Assembly: GCF_900176135.1 (NCBI RefSeq)
Contig: NZ_FWWW01000039.1
Span: 62,001 to 126,000 of the forward strand
DNA length: 64,000 nucleotides
Direction of reading: 5' to 3'
Origin: Hymenobacter roseosalivarius DSM 11622
Lineage (GTDB): Bacteria; Bacteroidota; Bacteroidia; Cytophagales; Hymenobacteraceae
Shown here: one piece after another, positions 37,833 through 47,127 of the stretch
Position numbering within the stretch: the stretch's first letter is position 1
Layout: every line of letters begins with the position of its first letter
Program-made: the position numbers and the translations under genes
Notes under the pieces: generated by a model
What the model was told of the DNA's origin: nothing
Database searches by the model: none
The model's input: only the letters and a program-made list of their open reading frames with translations

Positions 37833-39378
37833 TAGTAGTGCTCATGGTGGCAGCGGGTTGTAGTAGCGATTGGCCCGTCATGACAGTCGGCTGCGGTATT
37901 CCCATAAGCGCCAGCACGGTAGGTGCGATGTCACCGAGCTTTCCATCAGCCAGCGTACCACGGTACGTAGTATCGGCCAAAATGCAGGGCACCAGGTTGG
38001 TCGTGTGGGCCGTATTGGGTGTACCGTCGGGGTTAATCATCATGTCAGCGTTGCCGTGGTCGGCAATCACAATGCAGGCGTAGCCACTGGCCAGAGCGGC
38101 CTCTACTACGTCTTTCGTACAGGTATCTACGGTTTCCACGGCTTTCACCGCTGCCTCAAATATGCCCGTATGCCCCACCATATCGGGATTGGCGAAGTTG
38201 AGCACTACAAAATCGGCTGAGCGAGCTAGCAGCTCCGGCACCAGCGCGTCGCGCAGGTCGTAGGCGCTCATCTCCGGTTGCAGGTCGTAGGTGGCTACCT
38301 TGGGGGAGGGACGCATAATACGGGTTTCGCCCGCGAATTCCGTTTCGCGGCCGCCGGAGAAGAAAAACGTAACGTGCGGATACTTCTCCGTTTCAGCAAT
38401 ACGAATCTGGGTTTTGCCCGTCGCGGCCAATACTTCGCCCAGCGTATCATTCAGGTTATCCTTCTCAAAAATCGCCGTCACACCCGTAAAGGTGGCGTCG
38501 TAGTTCGTGAGGGTGAGATAATGCAGGTTGAGCCGGTGCATGTTGAAGGCGTGAAAATCCTGCTGGGTTAGCGCCTGCGTGATTTCCCGGCCCCGGTCGG
38601 TGCGGAAGTTGAAGCAGATAACCACGTCACCTTCCTGAATGGTGGCAATCGGCTGACCATCAGCGCCTACCTTCACGATGGGCAGCAGAAATTCATCCGT
38701 CACGCCTTCCTTATAAGAGTCGAGCATACTCTGAATCAGGTTTTGTGAAGGAGTGCCTATGCCGTTTACCAGCAAGTCATACGCTACTTTAACCCGTTCC
38801 CAACGGTTGTCGCGGTCCATGGCATAGTAGCGACCTACGATGGTCGCAATCTTGGCGCTGTTACGCTCCAGGTGCTGCTCCAGGTCATTGACGTAGTTCA
38901 CCCCACCTTTAGGGTCAGTGTCGCGGCCATCGGTGAAGGCGTGAATGAATACTTTGTGCACATCAGCATCGTGCGCCAGCCTGCAAAGGGCTTTCAGATG
39001 TTCGATATGCGAGTGTACGCCCCCATCGGACAGTAACCCCATGAAGTGTAGGTTCTTGCCGTTAGTGCGGGCGTACTCAAACGCCTTTTCCAACGCGGGC
39101 ACCGTTCCCAGTTTCCGCTCCCGGATAGTTTTATTGACTCGCACCAGATCCTGATACACCACGCGGCCGGCCCCAATATTCATGTGGCCTACTTCCGAGT
39201 TGCCCATTTGCCCATTGGGTAAGCCTACGGCCTCGCCTGAAGCCTGAAGCCGACTGTGCGGGAAACGCTGAAAAAGAGAGTCAACGAAGGGAGTCTGAGC
39301 AGCATCAATGGCCGAAACGGCTTTGTTTTGAGCCAGACCCCAACCATCCAGAATAACGAGCAACACCTGTTTGTTCAT
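37825..39378 (-). CDS. gpmI: 2,3-bisphosphoglycerate-independent phosphoglycerate mutase
   Basis: 517 residues, standard for GpmI. It interconverts 3- and 2-phosphoglycerate in glycolysis with two manganese ions. N-terminal VILDGWG contributes metal ligands; the catalytic Ser is in GNSEVGHMNIGAGR at about residues 60-73; FVVLNFANPDMVGHTG and CIVIADHGNAD provide the second metal site. Start at 39378 (MNKQVLLVILDGWG). Confidence 0.97.
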   Translation of the reverse strand: MNKQVLLVILDGWGLAQNKAVSAIDAAQTPFVDSLFQRFPHSRLQASGEAVGLPNGQMGNSEVGHMNIGAGRVVYQDLVRVNKTIRERKLGTVPALEKAFEYARTNGKNLHFMGLLSDGGVHSHIEHLKALCRLAHDADVHKVFIHAFTDGRDTDPKGGVNYVNDLEQHLERNSAKIATIVGRYYAMDRDNRWERVKVAYDLLVNGIGTPSQNLIQSMLDSYKEGVTDEFLLPIVKVGADGQPIATIQEGDVVICFNFRTDRGREITQALTQQDFHAFNMHRLNLHYLTLTNYDATFTGVTAIFEKDNLNDTLGEVLAATGKTQIRIAETEKYPHVTFFFSGGRETEFAGETRIMRPSPKVATYDLQPEMSAYDLRDALVPELLARSADFVVLNFANPDMVGHTGIFEAAVKAVETVDTCTKDVVEAALASGYACIVIADHGNADMMINPDGTPNTAHTTNLVPCILADTTYRGTLADGKLGDIAPTVLALMGIPQPTVMTGQSLLQPAATMSTTNA

Positions 39379-39534
39379 ACCTACAAAGATAAGGGCAGCG
39401 ACCCGAACCCCAGATTGTGTTCTTCCGGGATGATTTCAATTATCTTAGTGCTGGTGCAAATTAGTGGGGGAATAAATCAATTTATTGTCTATTGGCATAG
39501 TTTTGGAGTTATTCGTTTCGTACTTTCCCTCTAT

Positions 39535-39933
39535 ATGAGACGCAACGTTTTTCGGGCTTGCCTGCTGGTTTGGCTAGGACTACTCTCCATAGCAAGCTAC
39601 GCGCAAAGCGAAACCTTTGGGGCCGTTCGAGGCGCTATCCGTAATGGTTCGGCCCAAGAATTAGCGCCTTACTTAGGTGCGAAGGTAGAAGTGGGCTACG
39701 ACGGGGATAAGAACAGCTACAGCGCTGCTGAAGCCGAATCGGTTCTCAAAAACTTTTTCACTAAAAACCCTCCTGCCGCTTTTGACTTTATACATCAGGG
39801 AAGCAGTAACGAGGGGACAAAGTATGCCATTGGTAAATACACGGGCAAAAATGGTACCTATCGGGTGTTCGTTAAGATGAAACCTGGCAGTGGCTCACCC
39901 ACCATCGACACGATTGACTTCACTCAGGAATAA
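39535..39933 (+). CDS. DUF4783 family exported protein, copy 1
   Basis: 132 residues. Signal peptide to about 24 (LGLLSIASYAQ), then a compact alpha+beta domain (FGAVRGAIRNGSAQEL; GDKNSYSAAEAESVL; KYTGKNGTYRVFVKM) matching DUF4783, a Bacteroidetes family of unknown function with a small cystatin/NTF2-like fold. ATG 39535 fits the signal peptide; the frame is open to 39256 without meaning. The next gene is a clear paralogue. Confidence 0.85.
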   Translation: MRRNVFRACLLVWLGLLSIASYAQSETFGAVRGAIRNGSAQELAPYLGAKVEVGYDGDKNSYSAAEAESVLKNFFTKNPPAAFDFIHQGSSNEGTKYAIGKYTGKNGTYRVFVKMKPGSGSPTIDTIDFTQE

Positions 39934-39978
39934 CGGCCGGGCAACCGGCCTGGTATAACCAGATAAAGAATTTTTTAT

Positions 39979-40377
39979 ATGAAACGAATATTACTCCAGC
40001 TCTGCGCCATCCTATGGTTTGCTTTGCTGGCTGTTGGAGTACAAGCCCAGGGGGAGTCGCTGGGGGCTGTTAAGGGGGCAATTCGTAATGGCTCGGCCCG
40101 CGACCTTTCCCAATTCTTTGGCCCTACGGTGGAGCTGGCCTTCGATGGTGACAAGCAAAGCTATAGCGCTACCCAGGCGGAGTTTGTCATGAAGGATTTC
40201 TTCGCCAAAAACTCGCCCGCCAGCTTTGAGTACGATCACCAAAAAACCAGCGCCGAAAGCATTCAATATGCTGCTGGCAAATACATTGGCAAAACAGGAT
40301 CCTACCAGGTATTTGTGCAAATGAAGCCTATCGGTGGTGCCTTAGTCATTGACTCAATTAATTTCACGAAGGAATAA
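39979..40377 (+). CDS. DUF4783 family exported protein, copy 2
   Basis: 132 residues, the same length as the gene before it and obviously homologous (GAVKGAIRNGSARDL; FDGDKQSYSATQAE; KYIGKTGSYQVFVQM). Signal peptide to about 24. The pair is a tandem duplication, with 45 bases between; the central residues have diverged, so the two may bind different partners. Confidence 0.88.
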   Translation: MKRILLQLCAILWFALLAVGVQAQGESLGAVKGAIRNGSARDLSQFFGPTVELAFDGDKQSYSATQAEFVMKDFFAKNSPASFEYDHQKTSAESIQYAAGKYIGKTGSYQVFVQMKPIGGALVIDSINFTKE

Positions 40378-40421
40378 AGCGTATGCGGCTGGCTTATTTG
40401 CCAGGCTCCGTTGATACATTT

Positions 40422-40452
40422 CAAACCCAGCATCCGGCCGATGCTGGGTTTG
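40422..40452 (+). terminator. Intrinsic terminator after the DUF4783 pair
   Basis: 13-base perfect stem CAAACCCAGCATC/GATGCTGGGTTTG with a five-base loop, followed by TTGTTTT. Confidence 0.93.
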
Positions 40453-40483
40453 TTGTTTTAAGGCTTATTCAGCAGTTGGCAGC

Positions 40484-40552
40484 TTGCACGGTGCGAAGTG
40501 CCTTTAGGGCAGAGGCTTTGTCAGGGGCTTTTTCTATTTTTGCACCGTGCAA
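40484..40552 (+). promoter_or_regulatory. nadC promoter with a separated dyad
   Basis: TTGCACGGTGC at 40484-40494 and its exact reverse complement GCACCGTGCAA at 40542-40552 enclose a -7-like box TATTTTTG (40535-40542). The right element covers the presumed transcription start and the GTG start codon. This could be a two-site operator. Confidence 0.45.
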
Positions 40553-41407
40553 AATGCTCTCTACCTCACGCCTGAAGCTATATCCACGTTTATCCGCATG
40601 GCCTTGGCCGAAGATGTGGGCGACGGCGACCATTCTTCTCTCGCTTCCATCCCGGCGGATGCTCAGAACCGAGCCCACTTATTAGTGAAAGATGATGGCG
40701 TACTGGCCGGTGTCGCCTTGGCTCACCACATTTTTCGCGCCGTCGATCCTGACTTGCGGGTGGAAGAGCTGCTGAGCGACGGGGCCCGGGTTCAGGAGGG
40801 TAATATTGCCTTCCGGGTGGAGGGGCGCTCCCAGAGTATTCTGACGGCGGAGCGGCTGGTGCTTAATTGTATGCAGCGCATGAGCGGCATTGCCACCCAT
40901 ACGGCTCATTTGACCAGCCTGCTGACGGGTACGCGTGCCCAACTGCTCGACACGCGCAAAACCACGCCTAATTTTCGTCTGTGCGAGAAATGGGCCGTGC
41001 TGATTGGCGGGGGCGTGAATCACCGCTATGGCCTGTTTGACCAGATTATTCTCAAGGATAACCACGTAGACTACGCCGGCGGTATTCGGGCGGCAATTGA
41101 AGCGACGCATGCTTATTTGAAGCGCACGGGTCGCCAACTGCCGATTGAAATAGAAACCCGGACGCTGGCCGAAGTGCAGGAAGCACTCGATACAGGCGGC
41201 ATCGACCGTATTATGCTTGATAATATGCCCCCCAGCCAGCTGCGGGAAGCAGTAGCGCTTATTGGGGGGCGTTTTCCCACGGAGGCATCGGGCGGAATCA
41301 CGGAGGAAACGATTGCCGCGGTAGCTGCTACGGGCGTCGACTTTATTTCCGTTGGGGCCCTTACTCATTCGCTTAAAAGCCTGGATCTGAGTCTTAAAGC
41401 GTATTAA
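40547..41407 (+). CDS. nadC: Nicotinate-nucleotide pyrophosphorylase (quinolinate phosphoribosyltransferase)
   Basis: 286 residues. It makes nicotinate mononucleotide from quinolinate and PRPP in NAD synthesis. Motifs: MALAEDVGDGDHSS near the N terminus, LLDTRKTTPNFRLCEKWAV (about 135-155) with the Arg/Lys substrate-binding residues, GGGVNHRYGLFDQIILKDNH, IMLDNM and EASGGI near the end. Start is GTG 40547; the next Met is at residue 18, inside a conserved stretch, so GTG is preferred. Confidence 0.95.
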   Translation: MQNALYLTPEAISTFIRMALAEDVGDGDHSSLASIPADAQNRAHLLVKDDGVLAGVALAHHIFRAVDPDLRVEELLSDGARVQEGNIAFRVEGRSQSILTAERLVLNCMQRMSGIATHTAHLTSLLTGTRAQLLDTRKTTPNFRLCEKWAVLIGGGVNHRYGLFDQIILKDNHVDYAGGIRAAIEATHAYLKRTGRQLPIEIETRTLAEVQEALDTGGIDRIMLDNMPPSQLREAVALIGGRFPTEASGGITEETIAAVAATGVDFISVGALTHSLKSLDLSLKAY

Positions 41408-41431
41408 ATTCACATGGATAAATGGCCGAAT

Positions 41432-41505
41432 TGTTAAATGGCTGACCGTTCTGCGCCTTTATTTGAACACTTACCCATTTAGCCATTTAGCTATTCACCC
41501 ACCCA
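41432..41505. repeat. Imperfect inverted repeat of AAATGGC/GCCATTT units
   Basis: TTAAATGGC units on the left and GCCATTTAGC units on the right form a diverged dyad between nadC and the next gene. Similar in style to the repeat at 11680-11785 but different in sequence. Confidence 0.4.
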
Positions 41506-41518
41506 ACCATTTTATTCA

Positions 41519-42142
41519 ATGCAGCAACCTAATCAACGGGGCTTCCGTCAGGCGCAAGGAGCCGCGCCGCTGGCCATCCGTACCAAGAAATACCAGTTGA
41601 GCACCAACACCTACACCCGAATGGCCATGACGCAGGTGTGGAAAAAGGAATGGTGGTATGCGCTTATCCCGCTGGCCATTGGGCTGTTGCCGGCTCTCAT
41701 CTGGCCTTCGTGGTGGTGGGTTGGCCTGGCCGTGCTGCTAACCGTGTTGTTTGTGCTGCTCCGCTCGGCCCAGATTACGAGCGTGACGCAGATGGAGCAA
41801 AGCAAGCCGCTTTTTGAGCGCTTTAACTACGAGATTGATCAACGCCAGATTCTGTTGCGCCTCAATGAAAAGCAGGGGATGAACCTAAACTGGGACATGA
41901 TTGGTCGGGCCCAGCGCGACACGGAGGGATTCACGATGTGGCTGCGCTCCGGCCAGGCACCCGATGAGGTGACTGGCTGGCGCCGCTGGATTGCAAGCAC
42001 CTTCGATGTGCCCGTATTTTTGCTGCTGCCCCTGCGTATTTTTAATTCGCCGAACGATATAAAGCTGTTTGATGCTATGCTGCGCCGCAAAAACCTGCTG
42101 CCCGTAGCCCCGGTAGCGGCCGCTGACGCGCCGGCGGCGTAA
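41519..42142 (+). CDS. YcxB-like membrane protein
   Basis: 207 residues. N terminus TKKYQLSTNTYTRMAM followed by two hydrophobic helices (about 48-85) and a soluble PH-like/YcxB domain (FNYEIDQRQILLRLNEKQGMNLNWDMIGRAQ). The order matches YcxB-like proteins with a C-terminal Ala-rich tail. Function unknown. Confidence 0.75.
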   Translation: MQQPNQRGFRQAQGAAPLAIRTKKYQLSTNTYTRMAMTQVWKKEWWYALIPLAIGLLPALIWPSWWWVGLAVLLTVLFVLLRSAQITSVTQMEQSKPLFERFNYEIDQRQILLRLNEKQGMNLNWDMIGRAQRDTEGFTMWLRSGQAPDEVTGWRRWIASTFDVPVFLLLPLRIFNSPNDIKLFDAMLRRKNLLPVAPVAAADAPAA

Positions 42143-42267
42143 CATTTGCCCCCCAGGGTCGGTAATCCTTACCTGGCAGAATGGTTTGCTGGCTGCCGGC
42201 TCAGATGAAGCAAGCAGTTAGGTAGCCCTCCCGCACTCAATCATTAAGCACATACTAGTTTAACCCC

Positions 42268-42642
42268 ATGAATAAGAACCTGTTGCTCGCTGGCGTGGCC
42301 AGTCTCGCGTTATCAATGTCTGCTTGTAGCAGCGAACCTTCTGCCTTCCGCCCCGACAAGCAAGTGTCCATCGATCAGGTAGCGCCCGGCTCCCGCACTT
42401 CCGACAATTTTGACCAAGGCACGGCCTACGAAACCAACCAGGCAAAAGGCGCCGCGATTCCGAAGCCGGTTAGCTCGGCCGTAGAAGGTGTTGATGGCCG
42501 GCCCAAGCCTTCGGCGGAAGCCAGTATCTCGGCTAATGCCGAGGAAGCGATGCGTACAAATAGAAAAAAAGAAGCCGCCAAGATCAACGCTAAGCCCAGC
42601 CAGGCCGATACCATGGCAAATGGCAGCGAGATTCAGCGCTAA
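42268..42642 (+). CDS. Small hypothetical lipoprotein
   Basis: 124 residues. Lipobox LSMSAC with Cys at 20, then a low-complexity soluble tail rich in Ala, Ser, Lys and Glu, without recognisable domain. Probably attached to the periplasmic side of a membrane. Confidence 0.75.
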   Translation: MNKNLLLAGVASLALSMSACSSEPSAFRPDKQVSIDQVAPGSRTSDNFDQGTAYETNQAKGAAIPKPVSSAVEGVDGRPKPSAEASISANAEEAMRTNRKKEAAKINAKPSQADTMANGSEIQR

Positions 42643-42673
42643 AGTTTAAGCATCTTGTATTTAACACCTTAGC

Positions 42674-42714
42674 AATAGCCGCCATTGGCATAAGGCCAAC
42701 GGCGGCTATTGTTT
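42674..42714 (+). terminator. Intrinsic terminator after the small lipoprotein
   Basis: Stem AATAGCCGCC/GGCGGCTATT with an inner partly paired loop, followed by GTTTT. Confidence 0.85.
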
Positions 42715-42888
42715 TAGCTGGCTGCCTTAGCCACCTCCGAGGGGCAAAATTGTCTGCTTACAACGACCTGTCTAAATAAGTAGCAACAGGAAAGCAATGA
42801 TTTATTTGTAACATTGTTGCAGGTTTTGCCGGCTATTGGTTTTCGGAACTTATTGGCTGACCAGCAGGCCTTTTCTTTTAGAGTATTA

Positions 42889-43629
42889 ATGTTACACCCT
42901 GCTATTGAGTGGTTTATCGGTTGGTTCGACTCGCCGTATTACCACCTGCTATACCGCGACCGTAACGAGGAAGAAGCTAAAGCTTTTATAGATGCTCTGT
43001 TGGGACATCTGCGAGTTAAGCCAAACGCGAAGCTGCTCGATTTGGCCTGCGGGAAAGGCCGCCACTCGGTGTATCTGAGTCAGAAAGGCTACGAGGTTAC
43101 CGGCGTCGATCTGTCGCCGGAGAGCATCGCCTATGCTCAGGAGTTTGCGCACGCGCGCCTGCACTTCCATGAGCATGATATGCGCAACCCGCTGCCTTTC
43201 GGGTCGTTCGATTTCATCTTTAACCTGTTCACCAGCTTTGGCTATTTCGCCCACGAGACTGAAAATATAGTAGCGTTGCGCTCCGCGGCTAAGGCTTTGC
43301 GGCCGGGGGGCAAAATGGTGATTGACTTCATGAATACCGAGCGCACACTGCGCGAGTTAGTACTGGAGGAGGAAAAAACTGTTAGCGACATCACTTTCCA
43401 CATCACCCGCCGCCTCGACACTGGGTTTATAGTCAAAACGATTCGCTTCCTAGACGCGCTGGGGCAGGAGCAGCAATTCGAGGAGCGGGTTCGAGCACTG
43501 AGCCTGGACAACTTTGAGGAATATTTTCAAATGGCGGGTCTGCGCCTGGCCGAGGTGCTGGGCGATTATCAGCTGAGCCCGTACAACGAGGCGCTCAGTC
43601 CCCGTATGATCTTCATAGTAAAGAGATAA
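42889..43629 (+). CDS. Class I SAM-dependent methyltransferase
   Basis: 246 residues. Motif I KLLDLACGKGRHSVYLSQKG at about 47-66, the acidic end of strand 2 (TGVDLS), motif II-like FDFIFNLFTSFGYF and ALRPGGKMVIDFM. Substrate not determinable. The following ZIP gene starts 80 bases on. ATG 42889 was taken because the frame upstream (from 42814) is unlike the family N terminus. Confidence 0.88.
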   Translation: MLHPAIEWFIGWFDSPYYHLLYRDRNEEEAKAFIDALLGHLRVKPNAKLLDLACGKGRHSVYLSQKGYEVTGVDLSPESIAYAQEFAHARLHFHEHDMRNPLPFGSFDFIFNLFTSFGYFAHETENIVALRSAAKALRPGGKMVIDFMNTERTLRELVLEEEKTVSDITFHITRRLDTGFIVKTIRFLDALGQEQQFEERVRALSLDNFEEYFQMAGLRLAEVLGDYQLSPYNEALSPRMIFIVKR

Positions 43630-43708
43630 AGATGATGAATCAGGTAAGATTGCCGTATCCTGCTTGACTGTCCACTCCATCAACGCCTATCTAATCAACA
43701 CATTATCC

Positions 43709-44446
43709 ATGTGGATTGCCGTTCTGCTGCTATTCCTGACCGTGTTGGGTGCGGGCCTACTCACTCGCCTGTTGCCCACGGCCCGCACCAGCTGGATGAA
43801 ACCCCTGCTGGCTTTCAGCGGGGCGTATCTGTTTACGCTCACCATCACCCACCTGCTGCCCGAAGCCTTATTGCTTGTACCCAACAATGAGATGCACCGC
43901 ATCGGCTACTATGTTCTGGGGGGCTTTTTCGGGCAGTTGTTGCTGGAGGTTTTCTCGCAGGGCGTCGAGCACGGCCATATTCATCACGACACGGCGCATG
44001 ATGGGCAGGTACCATTTCTGCTGTTGTTCTCGCTAGTAATTCATTCTTTTCTGGAAGGCAGCATTCTGGTTAAGCAGCCCGAAGCCACGCCCAGCAACGA
44101 GAACTTTTATGCTATTCTGGGGGGCGTGGCCCTGCATCACATTCCGGCCGCTTTTGCCCTGATGGCGGCTTTACTGTTGCGGCTGCACAGTTTTAAGCGG
44201 GCCCTACCGTATCTGGTGCTGTTCGCGCTGGCCGCGCCCATAGGCATTGTAGTCAGCAACTATGTGGTGCTGGAGGAGCTGATGTCCAGTGGCTTGTACG
44301 CCGCGCTGCTGGGCCTGGTAGCAGGCAATTTTCTGCACGTATCCACCACCATTCTCTTCGAGACCAGCCCTGAGCATCGGCTCAACTGGCCTAAGCTCGG
44401 CGCTACGCTAGCCGGCACGCTGCTGGCGCTGGCCATTGATGTGTAG
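43709..44446 (+). CDS. ZIP family metal transporter
   Basis: 245 residues, eight hydrophobic segments. Metal-site motifs are THLLPEAL in segment two, VIHSFLEGS in segment four and ALHHIPAAFAL in segment five, and a His-rich cytoplasmic loop (GVEHGHIHHDTAHDG) lies between. Moves divalent metals such as zinc into the cytoplasm. Start at 43709 fits the first membrane helix. Confidence 0.9.
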   Translation: MWIAVLLLFLTVLGAGLLTRLLPTARTSWMKPLLAFSGAYLFTLTITHLLPEALLLVPNNEMHRIGYYVLGGFFGQLLLEVFSQGVEHGHIHHDTAHDGQVPFLLLFSLVIHSFLEGSILVKQPEATPSNENFYAILGGVALHHIPAAFALMAALLLRLHSFKRALPYLVLFALAAPIGIVVSNYVVLEELMSSGLYAALLGLVAGNFLHVSTTILFETSPEHRLNWPKLGATLAGTLLALAIDV

Positions 44447-44458
44447 CCGTAACGGCCA

Positions 44459-44782
44459 CTACAGATCTACTAGCGGGCCGGATTTATTCAGATAATACTC
44501 CAGCTGGGCAACGCGGGCGCGCTGCCGGGCTAGCTCGGTTTGTAGCTCCAGCAGGCGGTGGCGCATGGCCAACACAATGTCGATGCCTTCCGCGCTCAGC
44601 CCTAGCTCATGGCGCAGGCGGGCCAACCGGGCCAGATTATCAGGCTCGGCGCGGAGTGTATCGGGTGCCTCGGCGGGATGCAGCAGGCCGAGGTCTACAA
44701 ACGCATGCAGGTCCGGCTCGCTCAGGCCGTAGCGCGTGGCGCAGTCGTGGAAGGTGATAGTGATGATGGACAACGTTTCCAT
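44459..44782 (-). CDS. cbpM: CbpA modulator CbpM (MerR-like)
   Basis: 107 residues. MerR-like fold (ATRYGLSEPDLHAFVDLGLLHPA) with a C-terminal coiled coil (LLELQTELARQRARVAQLEYYL). CbpM binds the J-domain of CbpA and inhibits it. The partner cbpA gene is 45 bases upstream on the same strand. Confidence 0.88.
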   Translation of the reverse strand: METLSIITITFHDCATRYGLSEPDLHAFVDLGLLHPAEAPDTLRAEPDNLARLARLRHELGLSAEGIDIVLAMRHRLLELQTELARQRARVAQLEYYLNKSGPLVDL

Positions 44783-44827
44783 AGCAGATAATAAATAGCG
44801 GGTGGCAACGGCAAGGGCTAAAGGAGG

Positions 44828-45775
44828 TTAAGCAGCTTCGCCCCGAAGCTGCGCCAGCTGCCGGAACAGCTCTTTCTCTGTATTTGTGAGGTGCTGCGGC
44901 AACGTCAGATCAAGCCGCAGATACAGGTCGCCGAACTGGCCGGGCTGCTTATAAATCGGAAAGCCTTTGCCTCGCAGACGTAGGCGCGTGCCGTTCTGCG
45001 TTTCAGGCTTCACATTGATTTTAACCGGCCCCGACAGCGTCTCGACCACCTGCTGCCCACCCAGCAGAGCGGTATAAATGCTCACTGGCACATCCAGCGT
45101 GAGGTCGGCGCCGGTGCGGGTGTAGCGCGGGTCGGGGGCTATGCGGAACGTAATGTAGAGCGAGCCGGCCGGGCCACCATTGCGGCCGGACGCACCCTGG
45201 TCGCGCAGCCGGATAGTCTGGCCATCTTCGACGCCGGGCTGAATGTTGATGCGCAGCTTTTTGCCATTCACGGTGAGCGTGCGCGGGCCGCCTTCGTAGG
45301 CTTCGGCCAGCGTTAACTCTAGCTCGGCCTGATAATCCTGGCCGGCGCTGGCCCTGGCAGAATGCCCCCCAGCACGGCCATCGCCCTCCATACCACCAAA
45401 AATGGAGCTGAAGAAATCGGAGAAATCGGTGTTGCCAAAAGGGTCGCCGCCCCCGGCCTGGCCGTAGCCGCCAAAGCCTCCGGGCTGCCCGTACTGCGAC
45501 CAGTCGAAGCCTCCCCCGCCGGGCCGGCCGCCCCCGGCGGTTTGTTGGTAGCGCTGCCAGTCGGCGCCTAGCTGGTCGTATTTACGGCGCTTTTCCTCGT
45601 CGCTCAGTACTTCGTGGGCCTCATTTATCTCTTTAAACTTGCGCTCAGCCTCCGCATTATTGGGGTTCACGTCAGGGTGATACTGACGGGCCAGCTTGCG
45701 GTAAGCCTTCTTGATCTGGTCGGTAGTAGCCGATTTGTCCAGTCCTAACACTTTGTAATAATCCTTGTAGTCCAC
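44828..45775 (-). CDS. cbpA: CbpA/DnaJ-type co-chaperone
   Basis: 315 residues. N-terminal J-domain with the HPD motif ([10 protein letters not shown], about 33-42), a Gly/Phe-rich linker (about 78-140) and the two-part C-terminal substrate-binding domain without zinc finger. It stimulates DnaK. Start at 45775 ([12 protein letters not shown]). Confidence 0.94.
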   Translation of the reverse strand: MDYKDYYKVLGLDKSATTDQIKKAYRKLARQYHPDVNPNNAEAERKFKEINEAHEVLSDEEKRRKYDQLGADWQRYQQTAGGGRPGGGGFDWSQYGQPGGFGGYGQAGGGDPFGNTDFSDFFSSIFGGMEGDGRAGGHSARASAGQDYQAELELTLAEAYEGGPRTLTVNGKKLRINIQPGVEDGQTIRLRDQGASGRNGGPAGSLYITFRIAPDPRYTRTGADLTLDVPVSIYTALLGGQQVVETLSGPVKINVKPETQNGTRLRLRGKGFPIYKQPGQFGDLYLRLDLTLPQHLTNTEKELFRQLAQLRGEAA

Positions 45776-45892
45776 TTCGTGAGTTGATGATGGTTGAATA
45801 CTGAATATTAACTGAATAAACTGCCCCAGCTCTTAGATGTCAACTTACGAGCGCCGGTAGCCTGAAGTAGAATCCAGCATACATCAAGCAGC

Positions 45893-46231
45893 TTACTTTT
45901 TCAGCGGATCGTGGCCCCAATTCATCAGCGAATAGCGCCAGCGTGAGTGCTCTACGTCTTTTTCTGGTCCTTGAGCCAGATGCCGGCTAATGTACGAGTG
46001 AACCTTGTGCATGTGGGTCTCATCCGCTTCCGTCAGATCCGCTTTTTTCTTGTTCAATATCTCAATAATCCGCTCGCCCGACTTGTGGCCGATGCTGGTG
46101 CCGTCGCCGCTATCCTGGCCCACCGAGTTGGATTCCTCCGTAGCAAGCCACTTCTCCAGCTCGGATGCGGTCATGTTTACCTGAGCCTTAAAATCGGCGT
46201 AAATATTGTCTGATGCTTTCTCGGTCGCCAT
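45893..46231 (-). CDS. DUF3140 protein
   Basis: 112 residues. Central motif MTASELEKWLATEESNSVG and GERIIEILNKKKADLTEAD, then HMHKVHSYISRHLAQGP and the C-terminal SRWRYSLMNWGHDP, all as in DUF3140 proteins, which often lie near stress or DNA-associated genes. Helical and acidic/basic; function unknown. ATG 46231 preferred to an upstream TTG. Confidence 0.87.
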   Translation of the reverse strand: MATEKASDNIYADFKAQVNMTASELEKWLATEESNSVGQDSGDGTSIGHKSGERIIEILNKKKADLTEADETHMHKVHSYISRHLAQGPEKDVEHSRWRYSLMNWGHDPLKK

Positions 46232-46400
46232 ATAACTTGCTGATTTAGACAAGAAAATAATACGTCACTTCAATGACTCTCTGTTCCTTTCTAACGCGCC
46301 TGACTTAAGGCAGGTTGCTGGCTTGTGGTGGCACGCTACCCAGTGGCGGTTCGTTGCATTCGCTTCACTTATTTCTCCCACCCTCAATCTTTTTATCATC

Positions 46401-46814
46401 ATGAGATTTCGCAGCATTGCGCTTCTGACTTTTGCCTTGACTACCAGCGCTGTATCCGCCTCAGCGCAGGCTAAAATGCCCCCCCGTAAGGTCGCAGCCC
46501 CCCGCCCCAAGCCGGTAACGCCCGGCGTCGCCACCCTGAAAGATGACGTGATGATGAAGGAGGGCAAAGTACTGGTAACTCAGATGGGCCAAACCAGGGC
46601 GCTTACACAGGAGATGAGCCTCACCAACGGCACCAAGATTACCCCAACCGGCAGCGTTGTGACGGCGGCGGGGGGTAGCGCCCAACTCCAGGAAGGTGAT
46701 ATGATGTCGCTGAGTGGCCGCCTCACGACGAGTGCTCAAAAAGCGGAGCAAGACAGCCTCCTTTTAGTGAAGAAAGAGAACCTGAAAATAAAAGGCAAGA
46801 AGAAGAAAGGCTAG
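46401..46814 (+). CDS. DUF6799-like exported protein
   Basis: 137 residues. Signal peptide to about 23 (TTSAVSASAQA), followed by a Pro/Lys linker and two short related segments (DDVMMKEGKVLVTQMG and LTNGTKITPTGSVV) of the DUF6799 type, and a Lys-rich C terminus. Function unknown. ATG 46401 starts the signal peptide. Confidence 0.75.
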   Translation: MRFRSIALLTFALTTSAVSASAQAKMPPRKVAAPRPKPVTPGVATLKDDVMMKEGKVLVTQMGQTRALTQEMSLTNGTKITPTGSVVTAAGGSAQLQEGDMMSLSGRLTTSAQKAEQDSLLLVKKENLKIKGKKKKG

Positions 46815-46835
46815 CCTGCGCTAGCTACGAACAGC

Positions 46836-46870
46836 CGGGCGGCCCAGACTATATTAGTTTGGGCCGCCCG
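46836..46870. terminator. Hairpin terminator between convergent genes
   Basis: 11-base perfect stem CGGGCGGCCCA/TGGGCCGCCCG; the T-run on the plus side is weak (CCTATGTTTT). Confidence 0.75.
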
Positions 46871-46878
46871 CCTATGTT

Positions 46879-47073
46879 TTAGATTTGGGTGTAGTCCAAT
46901 AAAATAAGCGTGGCCTCGGCATCGTCGCGGGCTTCTACTACTTCATCCATCACATACTGAATTTCGGTATCGGTCCAGGCTTGCGCTTCGGCGGCTTTCA
47001 CGAAGGCGGCCAGCGCCGCGAAGCGGCCCGGCGTGGCGGGCACCGTCCAGCGCACTTTTTTGCGGATTCTCAT
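46879..47073 (-). CDS. Small hypothetical protein
   Basis: 64 residues from ATG 47073 ([12 protein letters not shown]). Helical and acidic C-terminal half ([18 protein letters not shown]). The frame is closed by a TAA next to the hairpin at 46836-46870. No family recognised, but codon use and position between terminator and rlpA fit a gene. Confidence 0.6.
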   Translation of the reverse strand: MRIRKKVRWTVPATPGRFAALAAFVKAAEAQAWTDTEIQYVMDEVVEARDDAEATLILLDYTQI

Positions 47074-47097
47074 GCGAAACAAATAGAAAAATCGGGT

Positions 47098-47127
47098 AAA
47101 AAAGCCCCCAGCTTAGCGCGGGGGAGC
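47098..47127 (-). terminator. Terminator overlapping the end of the RlpA gene
   Basis: On the minus strand a stem with CCCCC and GGGGG arms spans the stop codon and is followed by TTTTTT. Confidence 0.75.
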
